Shown here: in pieces, positions 1-7,380 of the stretch
How positions within the stretch are numbered: the stretch's first letter is position 1
Layout: each line of letters opens with the position of its first letter
NCBI GenBank assembly: GCA_963787185.1
Contig: CAWBCC010000012.1
Coordinates: forward strand, 434,001 to 498,000
Length of the DNA: 64,000 nt
Source: JAJXZP01 sp963787185
GTDB lineage: Bacteria > Spirochaetota > Spirochaetia > Treponematales > Rectinemataceae
Direction of reading: 5' to 3'
Program-made: the position numbers and the translations under genes
Notes under the pieces: model-generated
What the model saw: only the letters and a program-made list of their open reading frames with translations
Databases searched by the model: none
What the model was told of the DNA's origin: nothing

Positions 1-378
1 AGGGGAGCTCTCGTGATCCCATATCCTCTCCAGGAATGCGAGGAGGAGCTCGGACGAGGGGCCAGCTTTGGCGAAATTGCCAACGACGAGGCTGCGGTCT
101 CTAAGGGCCTTGAGGATCTTCTCGGCGTCGTCGGTGTCGAGATCAGCTTTTCGGATCGCTGACAGTATCTCCTCGAGCCCGAAGATGGAGTCGGCCGGTC
201 GGACCTTGCGCGTTCGGCCTGTGGGGACGCCGTGCTCGAGCCATCCGGCGACGGTCAGGAGGGCCGCGTCGCGCTCGGTGGCTCCTGTCGATAGGGGGCT
301 TAGCTTTCGCCCGGTTTCTGGGTCAATAAGCTCCGCGTAGAAGATGCCATGTCGCGCATGAAGATAGAACCGACGCAT
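1..378 (-). CDS. Tyrosine-type integrase of a second tandem element, N-terminal part only (runs off the window)
   Basis: A reading frame open to the window edge starts at ATG 376-378, behind a GGAG motif. The 126 visible residues align with the N-terminus of the integrase at 8808-10166. Both have an early DPETG motif, then a serine/glycine stretch, an 'RD.ALL' motif, a W....G-[IV]-P motif, an 'IF.LE..L.A' helix and a 'DA..I...LR' helix. This is the arm-binding and core-binding region; the catalytic residues would lie left of the window. It sits next to the partial tRNA-Thr copy at 491-531 just as the other integrase sits next to the full tRNA. I infer a second integrative element of the same family inserted in tandem. 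Confidence 0.8.
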   Translation of the reverse strand, partial: MRRFYLHARHGIFYAELIDPETGRKLSPLSTGATERDAALLTVAGWLEHGVPTGRTRKVRPADSIFGLEEILSAIRKADLDTDDAEKILKALRDRSLVVGNFAKAGPSSELLLAFLERIWDHESSP

Positions 379-395
379 AGCTCCGCCTTTCGAAA

Positions 396-419
396 CCGGT
401 TCTCATACGGTTTCTCATA
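396..419. repeat. Direct repeat pair upstream of the truncated integrase
   Basis: TTCTCATA occurs at 400-407 and 412-419, a 12-bp period, about 22 bp upstream of the integrase start at 378. A different repeat with the same 12-bp period sits 26 bp upstream of the other integrase (10192-10211). Integrase or excisionase arm sites, or operator half-sites, are the natural inference. Confidence 0.45.
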
Positions 420-490
420 GGGTTGTTTGGAGCAAGGCGCCGGTTTTCCGGTGGCTTTGCTAATTATCTACCTCGTAAAGCTTTAAATCA

Positions 491-531
491 GCCGAGACCG
501 GGAATCGAACCCGGCACCTGCGCATTACGAG
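491..531 (-). other. Attachment site: displaced 3' part of tRNA-Thr
   Basis: This segment matches the 3' part of tRNA-Thr at 10270-10310. CACCTGCGCATTACGAG (515-531) is identical in both copies, and so is the GCCGAGA acceptor strand (491-497). The T-arm differs, but compensatorily: CCGGG/CCCGG here against TCCGG/CCGGA in the intact tRNA, so both stems pair perfectly. The copy ends inside the anticodon arm, so it is not a complete tRNA. It is the far attachment site of the element at 491-10310 and at the same time the integrase-proximal site of the neighbouring element. The strand exchange most likely falls in the 17-bp identical block. Confidence 0.85.
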
Positions 532-831
532 AGGCAAATATAACCTATCGCTAAATATCATTTTATATCAAAGCAAGGAATTAGACAAGCAATGATTTTC
601 CATGATGGACCATGATAGGCTATTTTTGCGGACGTTATTGCTTACTGCTTCGCCTAACGTGTTCTTGTCTCCTCCTCGTCGATATGAGGACCGGGGGGCG
701 GCCTCTTCGAGGGGCAACGGCGCCAGGGGCGGCCGGCCGATGAAAACCTAACGATAGGAATTAAACGAAGCCCCGCGGCGAGCTCGGGAAGCCGCAAGGG
801 ATGGAGCCTTGCCAGCCCGAGAGCATATGCT
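532..831. other. Intergenic stretch at the left end of the element, no gene supported
   Basis: The first 120 bp are AT-rich, and the rest is GC-rich. CCATGAT occurs at 600-606 and 610-616, one helical turn apart, about 70 bp inside the attachment site, which is a plausible position for integrase or excisionase arm binding. I see no gene with a convincing ribosome binding site here. Confidence 0.4.
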
Positions 832-1092
832 TCAGTCTTTGCTCTCCTCCCAGTTCTTGTTTTCCTTGAGGTACCCTCGGAATCTCTCAAGGTCATCTCG
901 GTGGTCAGCTTCGAGTGTTCCATGAGTTGATGAAAAATTGTCAGTCCAAGAGACTAAGGAAAGGGGATTCTGTTTTAGCGCGTTTCGGGCAGTCTCGAAA
1001 TCGTTTGTTGCATTCACATCCGATTCAAAATCACAAGAAAAGTACACACGAGGACCGTCTTGTAATTGATTGATAGCACATAGACGTTTCAT
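832..1092 (-). CDS. Small hypothetical protein, 86 aa
   Basis: ATG at 1090-1092 follows a clear GAGGAAG ribosome binding site. The protein is polar, with no membrane segment or signal peptide, and its base composition is AT-richer than the chromosome, like the large gene just upstream (1121-2710). The two are 28 bp apart on the same strand, so co-transcription is likely. I do not recognise a domain. It could be a partner of the EVE/nuclease protein or simply cargo; no function is assigned. Confidence 0.6.
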   Translation of the reverse strand: MKRLCAINQLQDGPRVYFSCDFESDVNATNDFETARNALKQNPLSLVSWTDNFSSTHGTLEADHRDDLERFRGYLKENKNWEESKD

Positions 1093-1120
1093 ATTTCTTC
1101 CTCAATGTTTTCATCTTCGG

Positions 1121-2710
1121 TCATTTCTTCCCATCCTTCCGCGAGGACGTGATTTTATGGGCTGGGCTTTTATCATATACCACCCCGAGCGTAGGCTTCC
1201 TGCAGGTGTGATATAGCTCTTGAAAGGGCCGCTCCCCGTTTAGATCAGTCCACGAATAAAACATAAGTTTTTTGGAATCTATATTGACATCGCCCGTAAC
1301 CCAGATACCTTCTTTGGCTACAATCCCAAGACCAGTTGTACTTAGCCTTTGAGCATAGGATTTTGCTTGGATAAAAGCGTCTTGTAAATCCCCATCGGTA
1401 ACTATGCTGTATTTCGCTTCCCATACCCAATATGAGGAATAGTCATCCTTCTTTTTGTTCAATAGCAGAACATAATCAGGAATTATCCTTTCCCCTCGCC
1501 CTATTTTTATTTTTAGCTGCCTAACCCAATCCATTTGAGTATATCCAAGTTTGATTAACAAGGGTTCCAGAAGATTTTGTTCAACATCTCTTTCAACTAC
1601 TAAGTGAATATCCGTACTAAATGAGAGGGCTTCTAGTTTGGGTAGAACAGAAATATCAAACCCCTTCTGAGCCATTAAATAAAGTATCCGGTCATAGTAT
1701 TTCTTCTCGATGATATCGCCATTGATTCCCTGTAGATTTTTCCTCACTAAAGGCATTGTGGACAAAACTTCGTCGTTCCTGATTTCCGAATAGCTAATAT
1801 GCGGAACCTTGATCGGCTTATGAATCCAGGTATTATTGTAATGATAGAAAAAAGGATCAACATATCCATATTCCTTTACCCGCCATATCGAGTGGATATA
1901 GCTCCGAGGAGTCAGGCAATACATAACGACAATATCATTCGGTGATGCCGAAGCGTTTCCCTGCCAATTATCAACTGTATTATCGTCAGCCTTATCTAGA
2001 AACTCAAAATCTTCGCTATCATCAACCTCACCTGATTTTTTACCGCCACCAACAAAGAAGGCCATCTGCGGCTTGTTCTGGAATACTTCGTCTTCTTTGA
2101 CGAAGTTCGGGCCGAAAAAATACAGTAGGGAACACATTTCCTCCGGAGTCATGTTCATTCTTAGTCTAAACTCGTATATTGACTTGCAAAGCTCGGCGTA
2201 ATACAAGAAACGTTTTTCCATATCTCGTTTGGGCGGAATGGGCGGAAAGTAGATTTCTAGCGCTTCGAATATTTTTTTAAGGAGTTGAGTCCTTCGATAA
2301 AAGTAATAGGGGGGAAAGTAATTTTTATTGCACCAATACAGGGCGATTGATAAATCAGGGATATTGTCTACGCAAAACGTGCGACGTTCGATGCCTTCCT
2401 CTTCTCGATCGATTATGTCCCACAGGCTCCCAATCGCTTTTTCAACGTCGCCTATTGTGCTCGATTCCCCAGCGAATTTGGGAACAAATCGCGGAACAAG
2501 AGCGTCGTACATTTCGCAAATCCATTTCATTCGGTCTGGATTGATAGTATAGAGAAGTTCCTTTAACAGCGGACTCTTTCCGTAGTTGGCGACAAGCTCG
2601 ACCGTATTCTTTTCATAATACCATTTTTTCAAATCGGAAAACATTTGGATCGATTGCTTCCCAATTTCAGTTTGCTTGAGTTGGTCCCATAAAAATGAAT
2701 TGAATTCCAT
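1121..2710 (-). CDS. Putative EVE-like domain plus PD-(D/E)XK nuclease protein (candidate defence effector)
   Basis: The protein has 529 residues from ATG 2710; an in-frame TTG at 2740 is possible and neither start has a good ribosome site. Residues about 370-480 resemble the HSDR_N/PD-(D/E)XK nuclease fold: an early Glu helix, an I-P-D-Y-V motif (Asp about 412), then W-E-A-K (Glu about 431, Lys about 433) and a downstream F-I-Q-A-K helix. Residues about 215-335 carry an N-D-I-V-V-M-Y then I-H-S-I-W-R then D-P-F-F pattern, which I read as an EVE/PUA-like domain, the kind that binds modified bases. The N-terminal 200 residues are unassigned. There is no helicase motor, so it is not a complete type I R subunit. 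Low GC and its place at the element end mark it as imported cargo. Restriction of modified or foreign DNA is inference. Confidence 0.6.
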   Translation of the reverse strand: MEFNSFLWDQLKQTEIGKQSIQMFSDLKKWYYEKNTVELVANYGKSPLLKELLYTINPDRMKWICEMYDALVPRFVPKFAGESSTIGDVEKAIGSLWDIIDREEEGIERRTFCVDNIPDLSIALYWCNKNYFPPYYFYRRTQLLKKIFEALEIYFPPIPPKRDMEKRFLYYAELCKSIYEFRLRMNMTPEEMCSLLYFFGPNFVKEDEVFQNKPQMAFFVGGGKKSGEVDDSEDFEFLDKADDNTVDNWQGNASASPNDIVVMYCLTPRSYIHSIWRVKEYGYVDPFFYHYNNTWIHKPIKVPHISYSEIRNDEVLSTMPLVRKNLQGINGDIIEKKYYDRILYLMAQKGFDISVLPKLEALSFSTDIHLVVERDVEQNLLEPLLIKLGYTQMDWVRQLKIKIGRGERIIPDYVLLLNKKKDDYSSYWVWEAKYSIVTDGDLQDAFIQAKSYAQRLSTTGLGIVAKEGIWVTGDVNIDSKKLMFYSWTDLNGERPFQELYHTCRKPTLGVVYDKSPAHKITSSRKDGKK

Positions 2711-2743
2711 ATTTGCCACTATGGTGTTTCCTTGTATCAAAGT

Positions 2744-3265
2744 TCAACGGTCTTCCGATTCTTCCCAAAGCCTCGCCCATTCCTTCGCGTAGGCTTCTGC
2801 TATGGGTGGTACATTCCATAGGACGAGGGCATTCTCCGCGTTGTGCTCTATCGCGGCTGTGGAGTAGTTGAAGCTACCTGTCTCAATCGAAATCCCGTCC
2901 ATGACGATAAACTTGTGGTGGTGAATTGCGTAATTGCGATCGAGCCGGACGAGAATACCGGCGGATTGTAGTATTCGAATCTGTGAGTATTTGGCTTGCG
3001 CCGCCTTCCAATCGGCGACAATGCGAACCTTGACCCCTCGATGTGCGACTGCTTCAAGCGCTTCGGCAATGTCGCGGCTTGTGAATTCATAACAGGCGAC
3101 GAGGAGCTCAGATTTTGCCGAGGCTATTGCCTTCTCGACTACTACAAGGGAAGTGCCGCCCGGAGAGAAGCCAAGATCAAAAGATGCCCCGGTGGGGATA
3201 GGGGTCTGAGCATAAAGAGCTATGGAGGAAGCTACGATCAGGATGGGGAAGAGGATTTTTTTCAC
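2744..3265 (-). CDS. Exported phospholipase D-family endonuclease (Nuc-like)
   Basis: The protein has 173 residues from GTG 3263-3265, chosen because GAGG lies 6 bp upstream and the start gives a clean signal peptide (Met-Lys-Lys, hydrophobic core, Ala-Gln cleavage site near residue 20). An upstream TTG would bury the signal. The rest is one PLD domain with the H-x-K-x4-D motif (HHKFIVMD), then G-S-F-N-Y, as in plasmid-borne Nuc endonucleases, which dimerise to build one active site. It should act in the periplasm or outside the cell on DNA or phosphodiesters. It lies 33 bp before the EVE/nuclease gene on the same strand. Whether it helps DNA entry, degrades competitor DNA or belongs to defence cannot be told. 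Confidence 0.85.
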   Translation of the reverse strand: MKKILFPILIVASSIALYAQTPIPTGASFDLGFSPGGTSLVVVEKAIASAKSELLVACYEFTSRDIAEALEAVAHRGVKVRIVADWKAAQAKYSQIRILQSAGILVRLDRNYAIHHHKFIVMDGISIETGSFNYSTAAIEHNAENALVLWNVPPIAEAYAKEWARLWEESEDR

Positions 3266-3345
3266 CGTTGGCCTCAATTTGAGGATATGCGCTAGAAGCT
3301 CAAAAATCAAGAAGACCAATAGATAAACATTCAGTCACAGCGACG

Positions 3346-3564
3346 TTAGATTTTTGGCTCTTCGTTCGGCAAGTCTTCGCCTCCAAGCTTGAAGGCCTCG
3401 TTCAATTCTGCGACGACGACGCGCCGCATTTCATCCAAAATCTCGCCATTCAACTTTTTTGAAATTGCAGGGATTGCACACAGACGAGCGACGATTTTAC
3501 AGGCTATCACTTCGCCCATCGTCGTCATCGTTTGACGCCGATCCGAGCTCGGGAACACGGTCAT
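3346..3564 (-). CDS. Small hypothetical protein, 72 aa
   Basis: It starts at ATG 3562-3564, 21 bp after the gene ending at 3586, behind a purine-rich GAGAGAGTGAG stretch. It has a hydrophobic middle followed by an acidic C-terminus (E-D-L-P-N-E-E-P). In-frame ATGs 12 and 15 codons in are alternative starts. No recognised domain. Its position suggests the last gene of a four-gene run with the helicase and Nu1-like genes. Confidence 0.45.
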   Translation of the reverse strand: MTVFPSSDRRQTMTTMGEVIACKIVARLCAIPAISKKLNGEILDEMRRVVVAELNEAFKLGGEDLPNEEPKI

Positions 3565-3585
3565 CGTCTCACTCTCTCCATGGCC

Positions 3586-4233
3586 TCATGCCTCCACAAG
3601 GGAGCTGGTGGTCTCATGGGAGAGTCGGGAAACGCTCTCGATCAAGTCTTCGTAGTAGACCCGATTCGCTTCCTGCCGGGCGTGAAGGGCGGCTATGCCC
3701 GGTTCGAAGGGCTCGTCTCCGTCATCGCCTGATACCGTGATGCCTTTGTTCGTGAGCTCATCCAGAGACTCACTTGCCCATGAGTCCAGAAAGCTCTCAA
3801 TGTCGATCTCGACTTTTTCGGCCCACTCGATCCTGATCGCGCAGAGGAGAAGGGCCCCGGATGGTAAGTCCGGAGGGATTCCAACCATGAGCCGAGAATG
3901 GCCGACCGTCGCTGGGCCCCATTCGAAGGTCTCGGAGGCGGGGAACTTTATCGGATTTTTCGAATCGGCTGCCAGATAGGAATACGCATTCTGAAGGGTG
4001 AAGGTAACTCGCGCAGAAGGAATCCTCACGATGAGGTCAGAACGCGAGAGCTCAGGGGAATAGACTTCATCCTCTCCGATCTTCTCGCCGTTCTCTATGA
4101 CTTTCTCGCGAATGAGCGCGAGCGAGGCTCCGACTGGCCTCCCGCGGTACGTCCCTGCCCAGCTTACGGCGCCGGTCTCGTGGTTCTCAGAGACTCGGCG
4201 TAGAACAGCGAAGTTGACATCCGGTTTGTTCAT
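3586..4233 (-). CDS. Hypothetical element protein, 215 aa
   Basis: Its ATG (4231-4233) directly abuts the TGA of the upstream Nu1-like gene, so the two are translationally coupled. The sequence looks like a soluble, beta-rich protein with a helical acidic C-terminal third (I-E-S-F-L-D-S-W, then E-D-L-I-E-S-V). I see no signal peptide, transmembrane segment or catalytic motif. Coupling to a candidate packaging protein suggests a role in the element life cycle, such as redirecting packaging or copy control, but that is inference only. Confidence 0.6.
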   Translation of the reverse strand: MNKPDVNFAVLRRVSENHETGAVSWAGTYRGRPVGASLALIREKVIENGEKIGEDEVYSPELSRSDLIVRIPSARVTFTLQNAYSYLAADSKNPIKFPASETFEWGPATVGHSRLMVGIPPDLPSGALLLCAIRIEWAEKVEIDIESFLDSWASESLDELTNKGITVSGDDGDEPFEPGIAALHARQEANRVYYEDLIESVSRLSHETTSSLVEA

Positions 4234-4866
4234 TCAATTTCCTTTCCCGGCATCGACCGGGTTATCAATTTCGAGGCTTCGTTCGGCCTCGGCGAGAACG
4301 GCGTCAAGGTCCGTGTCCAGGAAGGCACGGGTCCAGTCTTTGAAGAGCTGCGACAATGTGCTGGCAAGTGCATAAGGATCGGCTGCGGTGTCATCCTCGT
4401 TCGTCAAGGCGCCCATGAGCACGCCGTACAGGCTTTGGACGAGGTTCACCACAGCGTCACGAGGCACGAGGCCAACGCGATAGGAGCCTCGAAGTCCGTC
4501 GAGGGTGTCGAGGACCAGGGGCGCCCGGGTGTCGATTTCCTGATCTGCCAGGGCCGAAAATGGCACCGAGGGCGACGGCGCCCTGACCGGCTCCTCATTT
4601 TCGGACGATTCCGATACTGACACCTCGGCGGCGCTCCGTCTGCGCGCTTCAATCTGCGCATCCAAGGCGGCGCGGCCTTCGATATGGTCATTCCGAAGTC
4701 GTATTTTCTCGATGAAGAAATGAGTCAATGAATCATTGATATCGATAAGACCATCGGGTCCGCGGGTAAGGCGTCCGGTCCGTGTTGCCTTCAGGCAGGC
4801 CGCGCGCGTGCATCCTGCATGTTGAGCGAGAGCATTAAGGGATACTCGGCGATCGGGGTTACTCAT
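4234..4866 (-). CDS. Nu1/terminase-small-subunit-like HTH protein
   Basis: The protein has 210 residues. Residues 8-45 form a winged-helix-like motif (L-N-A-L-A-Q-H-A-G-C-T, then G-R-L then I-D-I-N-D-S) of the type found in phage Nu1-like small terminase subunits and MerR/AlpA families. A charged linker with E-S-S-E-N-E-E leads to a helical C-terminal domain containing V-P-R-D-A-V, a layout I associate with Nu1-type proteins. In phages this subunit recognises the packaging site. On an element without capsid genes, such a protein would fit packaging hijack by a satellite. A plain DNA-binding regulator is the alternative. Confidence 0.5.
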   Translation of the reverse strand: MSNPDRRVSLNALAQHAGCTRAACLKATRTGRLTRGPDGLIDINDSLTHFFIEKIRLRNDHIEGRAALDAQIEARRRSAAEVSVSESSENEEPVRAPSPSVPFSALADQEIDTRAPLVLDTLDGLRGSYRVGLVPRDAVVNLVQSLYGVLMGALTNEDDTAADPYALASTLSQLFKDWTRAFLDTDLDAVLAEAERSLEIDNPVDAGKGN

Positions 4867-4990
4867 GGTGATACCGCCGGTCGCATGTTACCCCGCAAAA
4901 CCTCGGCGAGGTCCGAACGCGAGCCGGCCGCGACTCGGCTCGCTCCTTGGCGGGCTATGTCGCAAAGGACCCTGACAATATTAGTCAGCA

Positions 4991-6808
4991 TTAGCGGGCC
5001 TCCTGCATCTGCGCCGCGGCCTCTGCCATGATCTCACGCGAGTCCAGGGTGATCGGCTTCGAGCCATGCCCGGATTCTGATTGCAGCTCGGGTTCTGGAA
5101 TTGGAACAAATTCGATTACCCTGGAGGGAATGAGCGCGGGCTCCGTGATTTCCTCGGCGCCGATTTCGCCGAGCGTGGACGATTCGGCGGGTTCCTCGAG
5201 CTCTACGGCTGGCTTTTCGGCTTCCCCCTCGATGCTCTTATCTTTTTCCTGATACTCCGCGCAGAGCGCACGAACGCACGGGCCCATAAGGGCCCCGTGC
5301 GGTGCGGTGCGCTCGCGCTCGCTGGTGTCGAGTGCGCTTTGAGCACCTTGTGCGCTTTCGTGCGCTTCGTGCGGTTCAAGCCCCGGTAGGTCTATCGCAC
5401 TGAACGCACCTTGTGCGCTCTTGTGCGGTGCGGTGCGCGGATACCATAGGCGCTCGCGCTTAACTGCGAGGCCTCTTTCTGCGAGTCGGGATAAGGAAGC
5501 GCGTATACTGTTCGGCGCCTTCCCGACTGTCGCGGCTAGGACCGAAGCAGCGATTCCCTCGAGGTGGGCTTCGAGCACGCGGAGCACGGCGCCGTCACTT
5601 TCGGGAATGTGCGGCGCGTCGTCGATTTCGCCCTCGGGAATCCATCGGCAGTCATCGAAGCGAGCCCTAATAGTCCGTTCCTGCCCATGGTTTCCGTTAA
5701 CGTATATCTTGGTTCCGGGCTCGCCTCGTTTACGCTCAATTGTAATGATGCTGTCCGCCTGCGCGCCGAAGGCCGTGGAGCCCATGAGGTTTGAAACGGG
5801 GTCGCCCGAGTCACCCTTGATTGAATGGTGAAGGGCCACGATCGCCACGCCATTGTCGAGCGCGATATGTCGGAGGTCGGCCAAGAAGGGCGACAAGTCA
5901 TAGCTGTTCGTTTCGGCATCGGGGGGCAAGATTCCGGCGATCATGTCTACGTAGATAACGCCGTATCTGCCTTCAATGACCGCGGCCTTGAGGAGTTCGA
6001 GGCCTTTCACGCCGCGCGGCCAATCGTAGACCACGTCAAGTCCATCTGCCAGCGCTGGGAATCTCAGGAGCCGTTCGTGCATCGCGATGCGGTCGAGCTC
6101 GAGGGCAATATAAAGCACCTTTGCGCGTTCGGTACGGAAACCAAGAAACAACGCTCCGGCAGTGATCGCAATCGCCATTTGAAGAGCGAGGAATGTTTTT
6201 CCGAGCCCCTTTCTCGCGGAGATAATCGTAAGTCCGACTGTGATCATGAAGGCAATAAACCAAACGCGCGGAGGAAGATCAGCGGCTTGTTCTCCTTTTG
6301 CTGAAAAAAGCGACGGAACAACAGAAGCCCAGAGGGTTCGGCGTTTCTCGCTCGCTGCCTGCTGTTGGGGGGTCTCGTGCGCCTCGCACTTCCCATCCTG
6401 GTCGGGTTCATGCTCGCAATCGATCTTACGGACGCAATCGGCACAGAGGGCGATACCATTTTGCGCCGAGGGTTGCTTTACTCGGTTGGGCTGAGCCGGC
6501 GGCTCCTCCGCCATATCCGGGGCCGTTGAAGTCCCTGCGGTGGCCTTAGCGGTCGTCTGTGCGGCCTTCTTGGCCTCTTTGGCTTCCCTCGTTTCAAACT
6601 CTGCGAATGATTCCCATGTGTCGCCTGTCGCGAGGTCGCGGAGCGATACTTCGGTGCTTGAATGGGTGAGGGTGAGGTCTTCCCGATATCCCTCCTTGTG
6701 TTTGCGCCAGGGGATATAGCCTAGGAATCGATTGCCAGCTTTGGGATCGACGTGGAGACCGTGGCTCTCGATAAAGTCGATAACCTGGGGGGTAATGGTA
6801 TCGCTCAT
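4991..6808 (-). CDS. RepA-like hexameric replicative helicase (AAA_25 family)
   Basis: The protein has 605 residues from ATG 6808, chosen for GAGG 6 bp upstream and an ATGA overlap with the preceding gene; a longer frame upstream lacks support. After a basic N-terminal domain there is a Cys/His cluster (C-A-D-C, then C-E-H, then C-E-A-H, about residues 122-144) that could bind zinc. The RecA-like motor follows: Walker A A-R-K-G-L-G-K-T (Lys about 204), Walker B V-I-Y-V-D-M, and A-L-H-H-S-I-K as a motif-3-like strand, as in RSF1010 RepA. A winged-helix-like segment and a low-complexity acidic tail end it. It probably unwinds the element's origin. The tail coding sequence contains the repeats at 5297-5438. 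Confidence 0.85.
   Translation of the reverse strand: MSDTITPQVIDFIESHGLHVDPKAGNRFLGYIPWRKHKEGYREDLTLTHSSTEVSLRDLATGDTWESFAEFETREAKEAKKAAQTTAKATAGTSTAPDMAEEPPAQPNRVKQPSAQNGIALCADCVRKIDCEHEPDQDGKCEAHETPQQQAASEKRRTLWASVVPSLFSAKGEQAADLPPRVWFIAFMITVGLTIISARKGLGKTFLALQMAIAITAGALFLGFRTERAKVLYIALELDRIAMHERLLRFPALADGLDVVYDWPRGVKGLELLKAAVIEGRYGVIYVDMIAGILPPDAETNSYDLSPFLADLRHIALDNGVAIVALHHSIKGDSGDPVSNLMGSTAFGAQADSIITIERKRGEPGTKIYVNGNHGQERTIRARFDDCRWIPEGEIDDAPHIPESDGAVLRVLEAHLEGIAASVLAATVGKAPNSIRASLSRLAERGLAVKRERLWYPRTAPHKSAQGAFSAIDLPGLEPHEAHESAQGAQSALDTSERERTAPHGALMGPCVRALCAEYQEKDKSIEGEAEKPAVELEEPAESSTLGEIGAEEITEPALIPSRVIEFVPIPEPELQSESGHGSKPITLDSREIMAEAAAQMQEAR
5297..5438. repeat. GTGCGC-rich repeat cluster inside the helicase gene (possible iterons)
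   Basis: Two different units each occur twice. GTGCGGTGCGGTGCGC is at 5297-5312 and 5423-5438; GCACCTTGTGCGCT is at 5343-5356 and 5406-5419. Extra GTGCGCT cores lie at 5332-5338 and 5360-5366. They fall where the protein is low-complexity (repeated A-P-H and S-A-Q-G-A motifs). They could be origin iterons nested in the rep gene or merely protein-level repeats. Confidence 0.5.
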
Positions 6809-7008
6809 CTGGAGCCTCGATCCGACCGCGGCGAGACCTTGCGGCTCGTCGTGATTCCAAGGGCCACGCGCGCGAGTTCGGAATCGTGTAACGTCGCTAT
6901 GAGTGTGAGGTCGCAAAAAGGTGAAAAATTATTACAGAGCTTTCGAAGCTCCGGTGCGAGGAGGTCGAAGAGGCGGTCCGCGTCCGCGTTGACGGTCGGC
7001 GCGGGCAT
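6805..7008 (-). CDS. Small hypothetical protein, 67 aa, coupled to the helicase
   Basis: ATG 7006-7008 has GAGG 7 bp upstream and overlaps the stop of the HTH gene before it (ATGA). Its own stop overlaps the helicase start (ATGA), so three genes form a tightly coupled cassette. The protein is helical (L-F-D-L-L-A-P-E-L-R-K-L) with a basic tail and two cysteines. No family recognised; its placement suggests a replication accessory protein. Confidence 0.6.
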   Translation of the reverse strand: MPAPTVNADADRLFDLLAPELRKLCNNFSPFCDLTLIATLHDSELARVALGITTSRKVSPRSDRGSR

Positions 7009-7232
7009 CACTTTGCCTCGAGCAGCGGATTTCGAATTCTTATCGACCGTCCTATCCGGGTAACAGTGACTTGGCCCGCTTTTATGAGTCGGTAAGCTGT
7101 CGGGAGAGAAACGCCGTACACACCGGCCCACGTGGCTACATCAAGCAAAGGTGCCGACGTTACCAATGGACAGGCCTGCGCGCGAGCCATTAGCTCGGCT
7201 TTTGAGGGAATAGGAACACGAGAAGAGGACAT
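7008..7232 (-). CDS. AlpA/excisionase-like helix-turn-helix protein
   Basis: The protein has 74 residues from ATG 7232, chosen because GGAG lies about 7 bp upstream; longer in-frame starts at 7247 and 7316 lack one. The core W-A-G-V-Y-G-V-S-L-P-T-A-Y-R-L-I-K-A-G followed by V-T-R-I-G-R-S-I-R-I is the standard excisionase/AlpA layout: helix, turn, recognition helix, then a basic wing. Such proteins act as recombination directionality factors or as activators of satellite replication genes. It is the first gene of the cassette leading into the RepA-like helicase, which fits an AlpA-type activator. Confidence 0.7.
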   Translation of the reverse strand: MSSSRVPIPSKAELMARAQACPLVTSAPLLDVATWAGVYGVSLPTAYRLIKAGQVTVTRIGRSIRIRNPLLEAK

Positions 7233-7364
7233 GGCGGTCTCCAGCATCCATGTGATGCCGGCGGCCGTCGCAAGGACAGGCGTCCGGGGTGCCCGCGGAA
7301 AAACGGGCTGGACCATCGCGCGCCGCGTTTAAGCGCAGTCGCGCAACGAAGGCCGATTGAATTA

Positions 7365-7380
7365 AGGCGTCAAAACGCCT
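7365..7380 (-). terminator. Short hairpin beginning in a stop codon
   Basis: AGGCGT (7365-7370), loop CAAA, ACGCCT (7375-7380) form a perfect 6-bp stem. On the minus strand it starts inside the TAG of the gene ending at 7379 and is followed by TAATTC rather than a T-run. It could be a weak terminator or a 3'-end processing hairpin. Confidence 0.4.

Noticed and set aside
491..531. A second complete tRNA-Thr gene
   Set aside because: Only the 3' part is present; the D-arm and 5' acceptor strand are missing.
654..923. 89-aa minus-strand frame near the left attachment site
   Set aside because: Overlaps the better supported 86-aa gene, lacks a ribosome site, and is Arg/Pro-rich.
1121..2710. Complete type I restriction enzyme R subunit
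   Set aside because: Only a nuclease-like domain is seen; helicase motifs, and M and S subunit genes, are absent.
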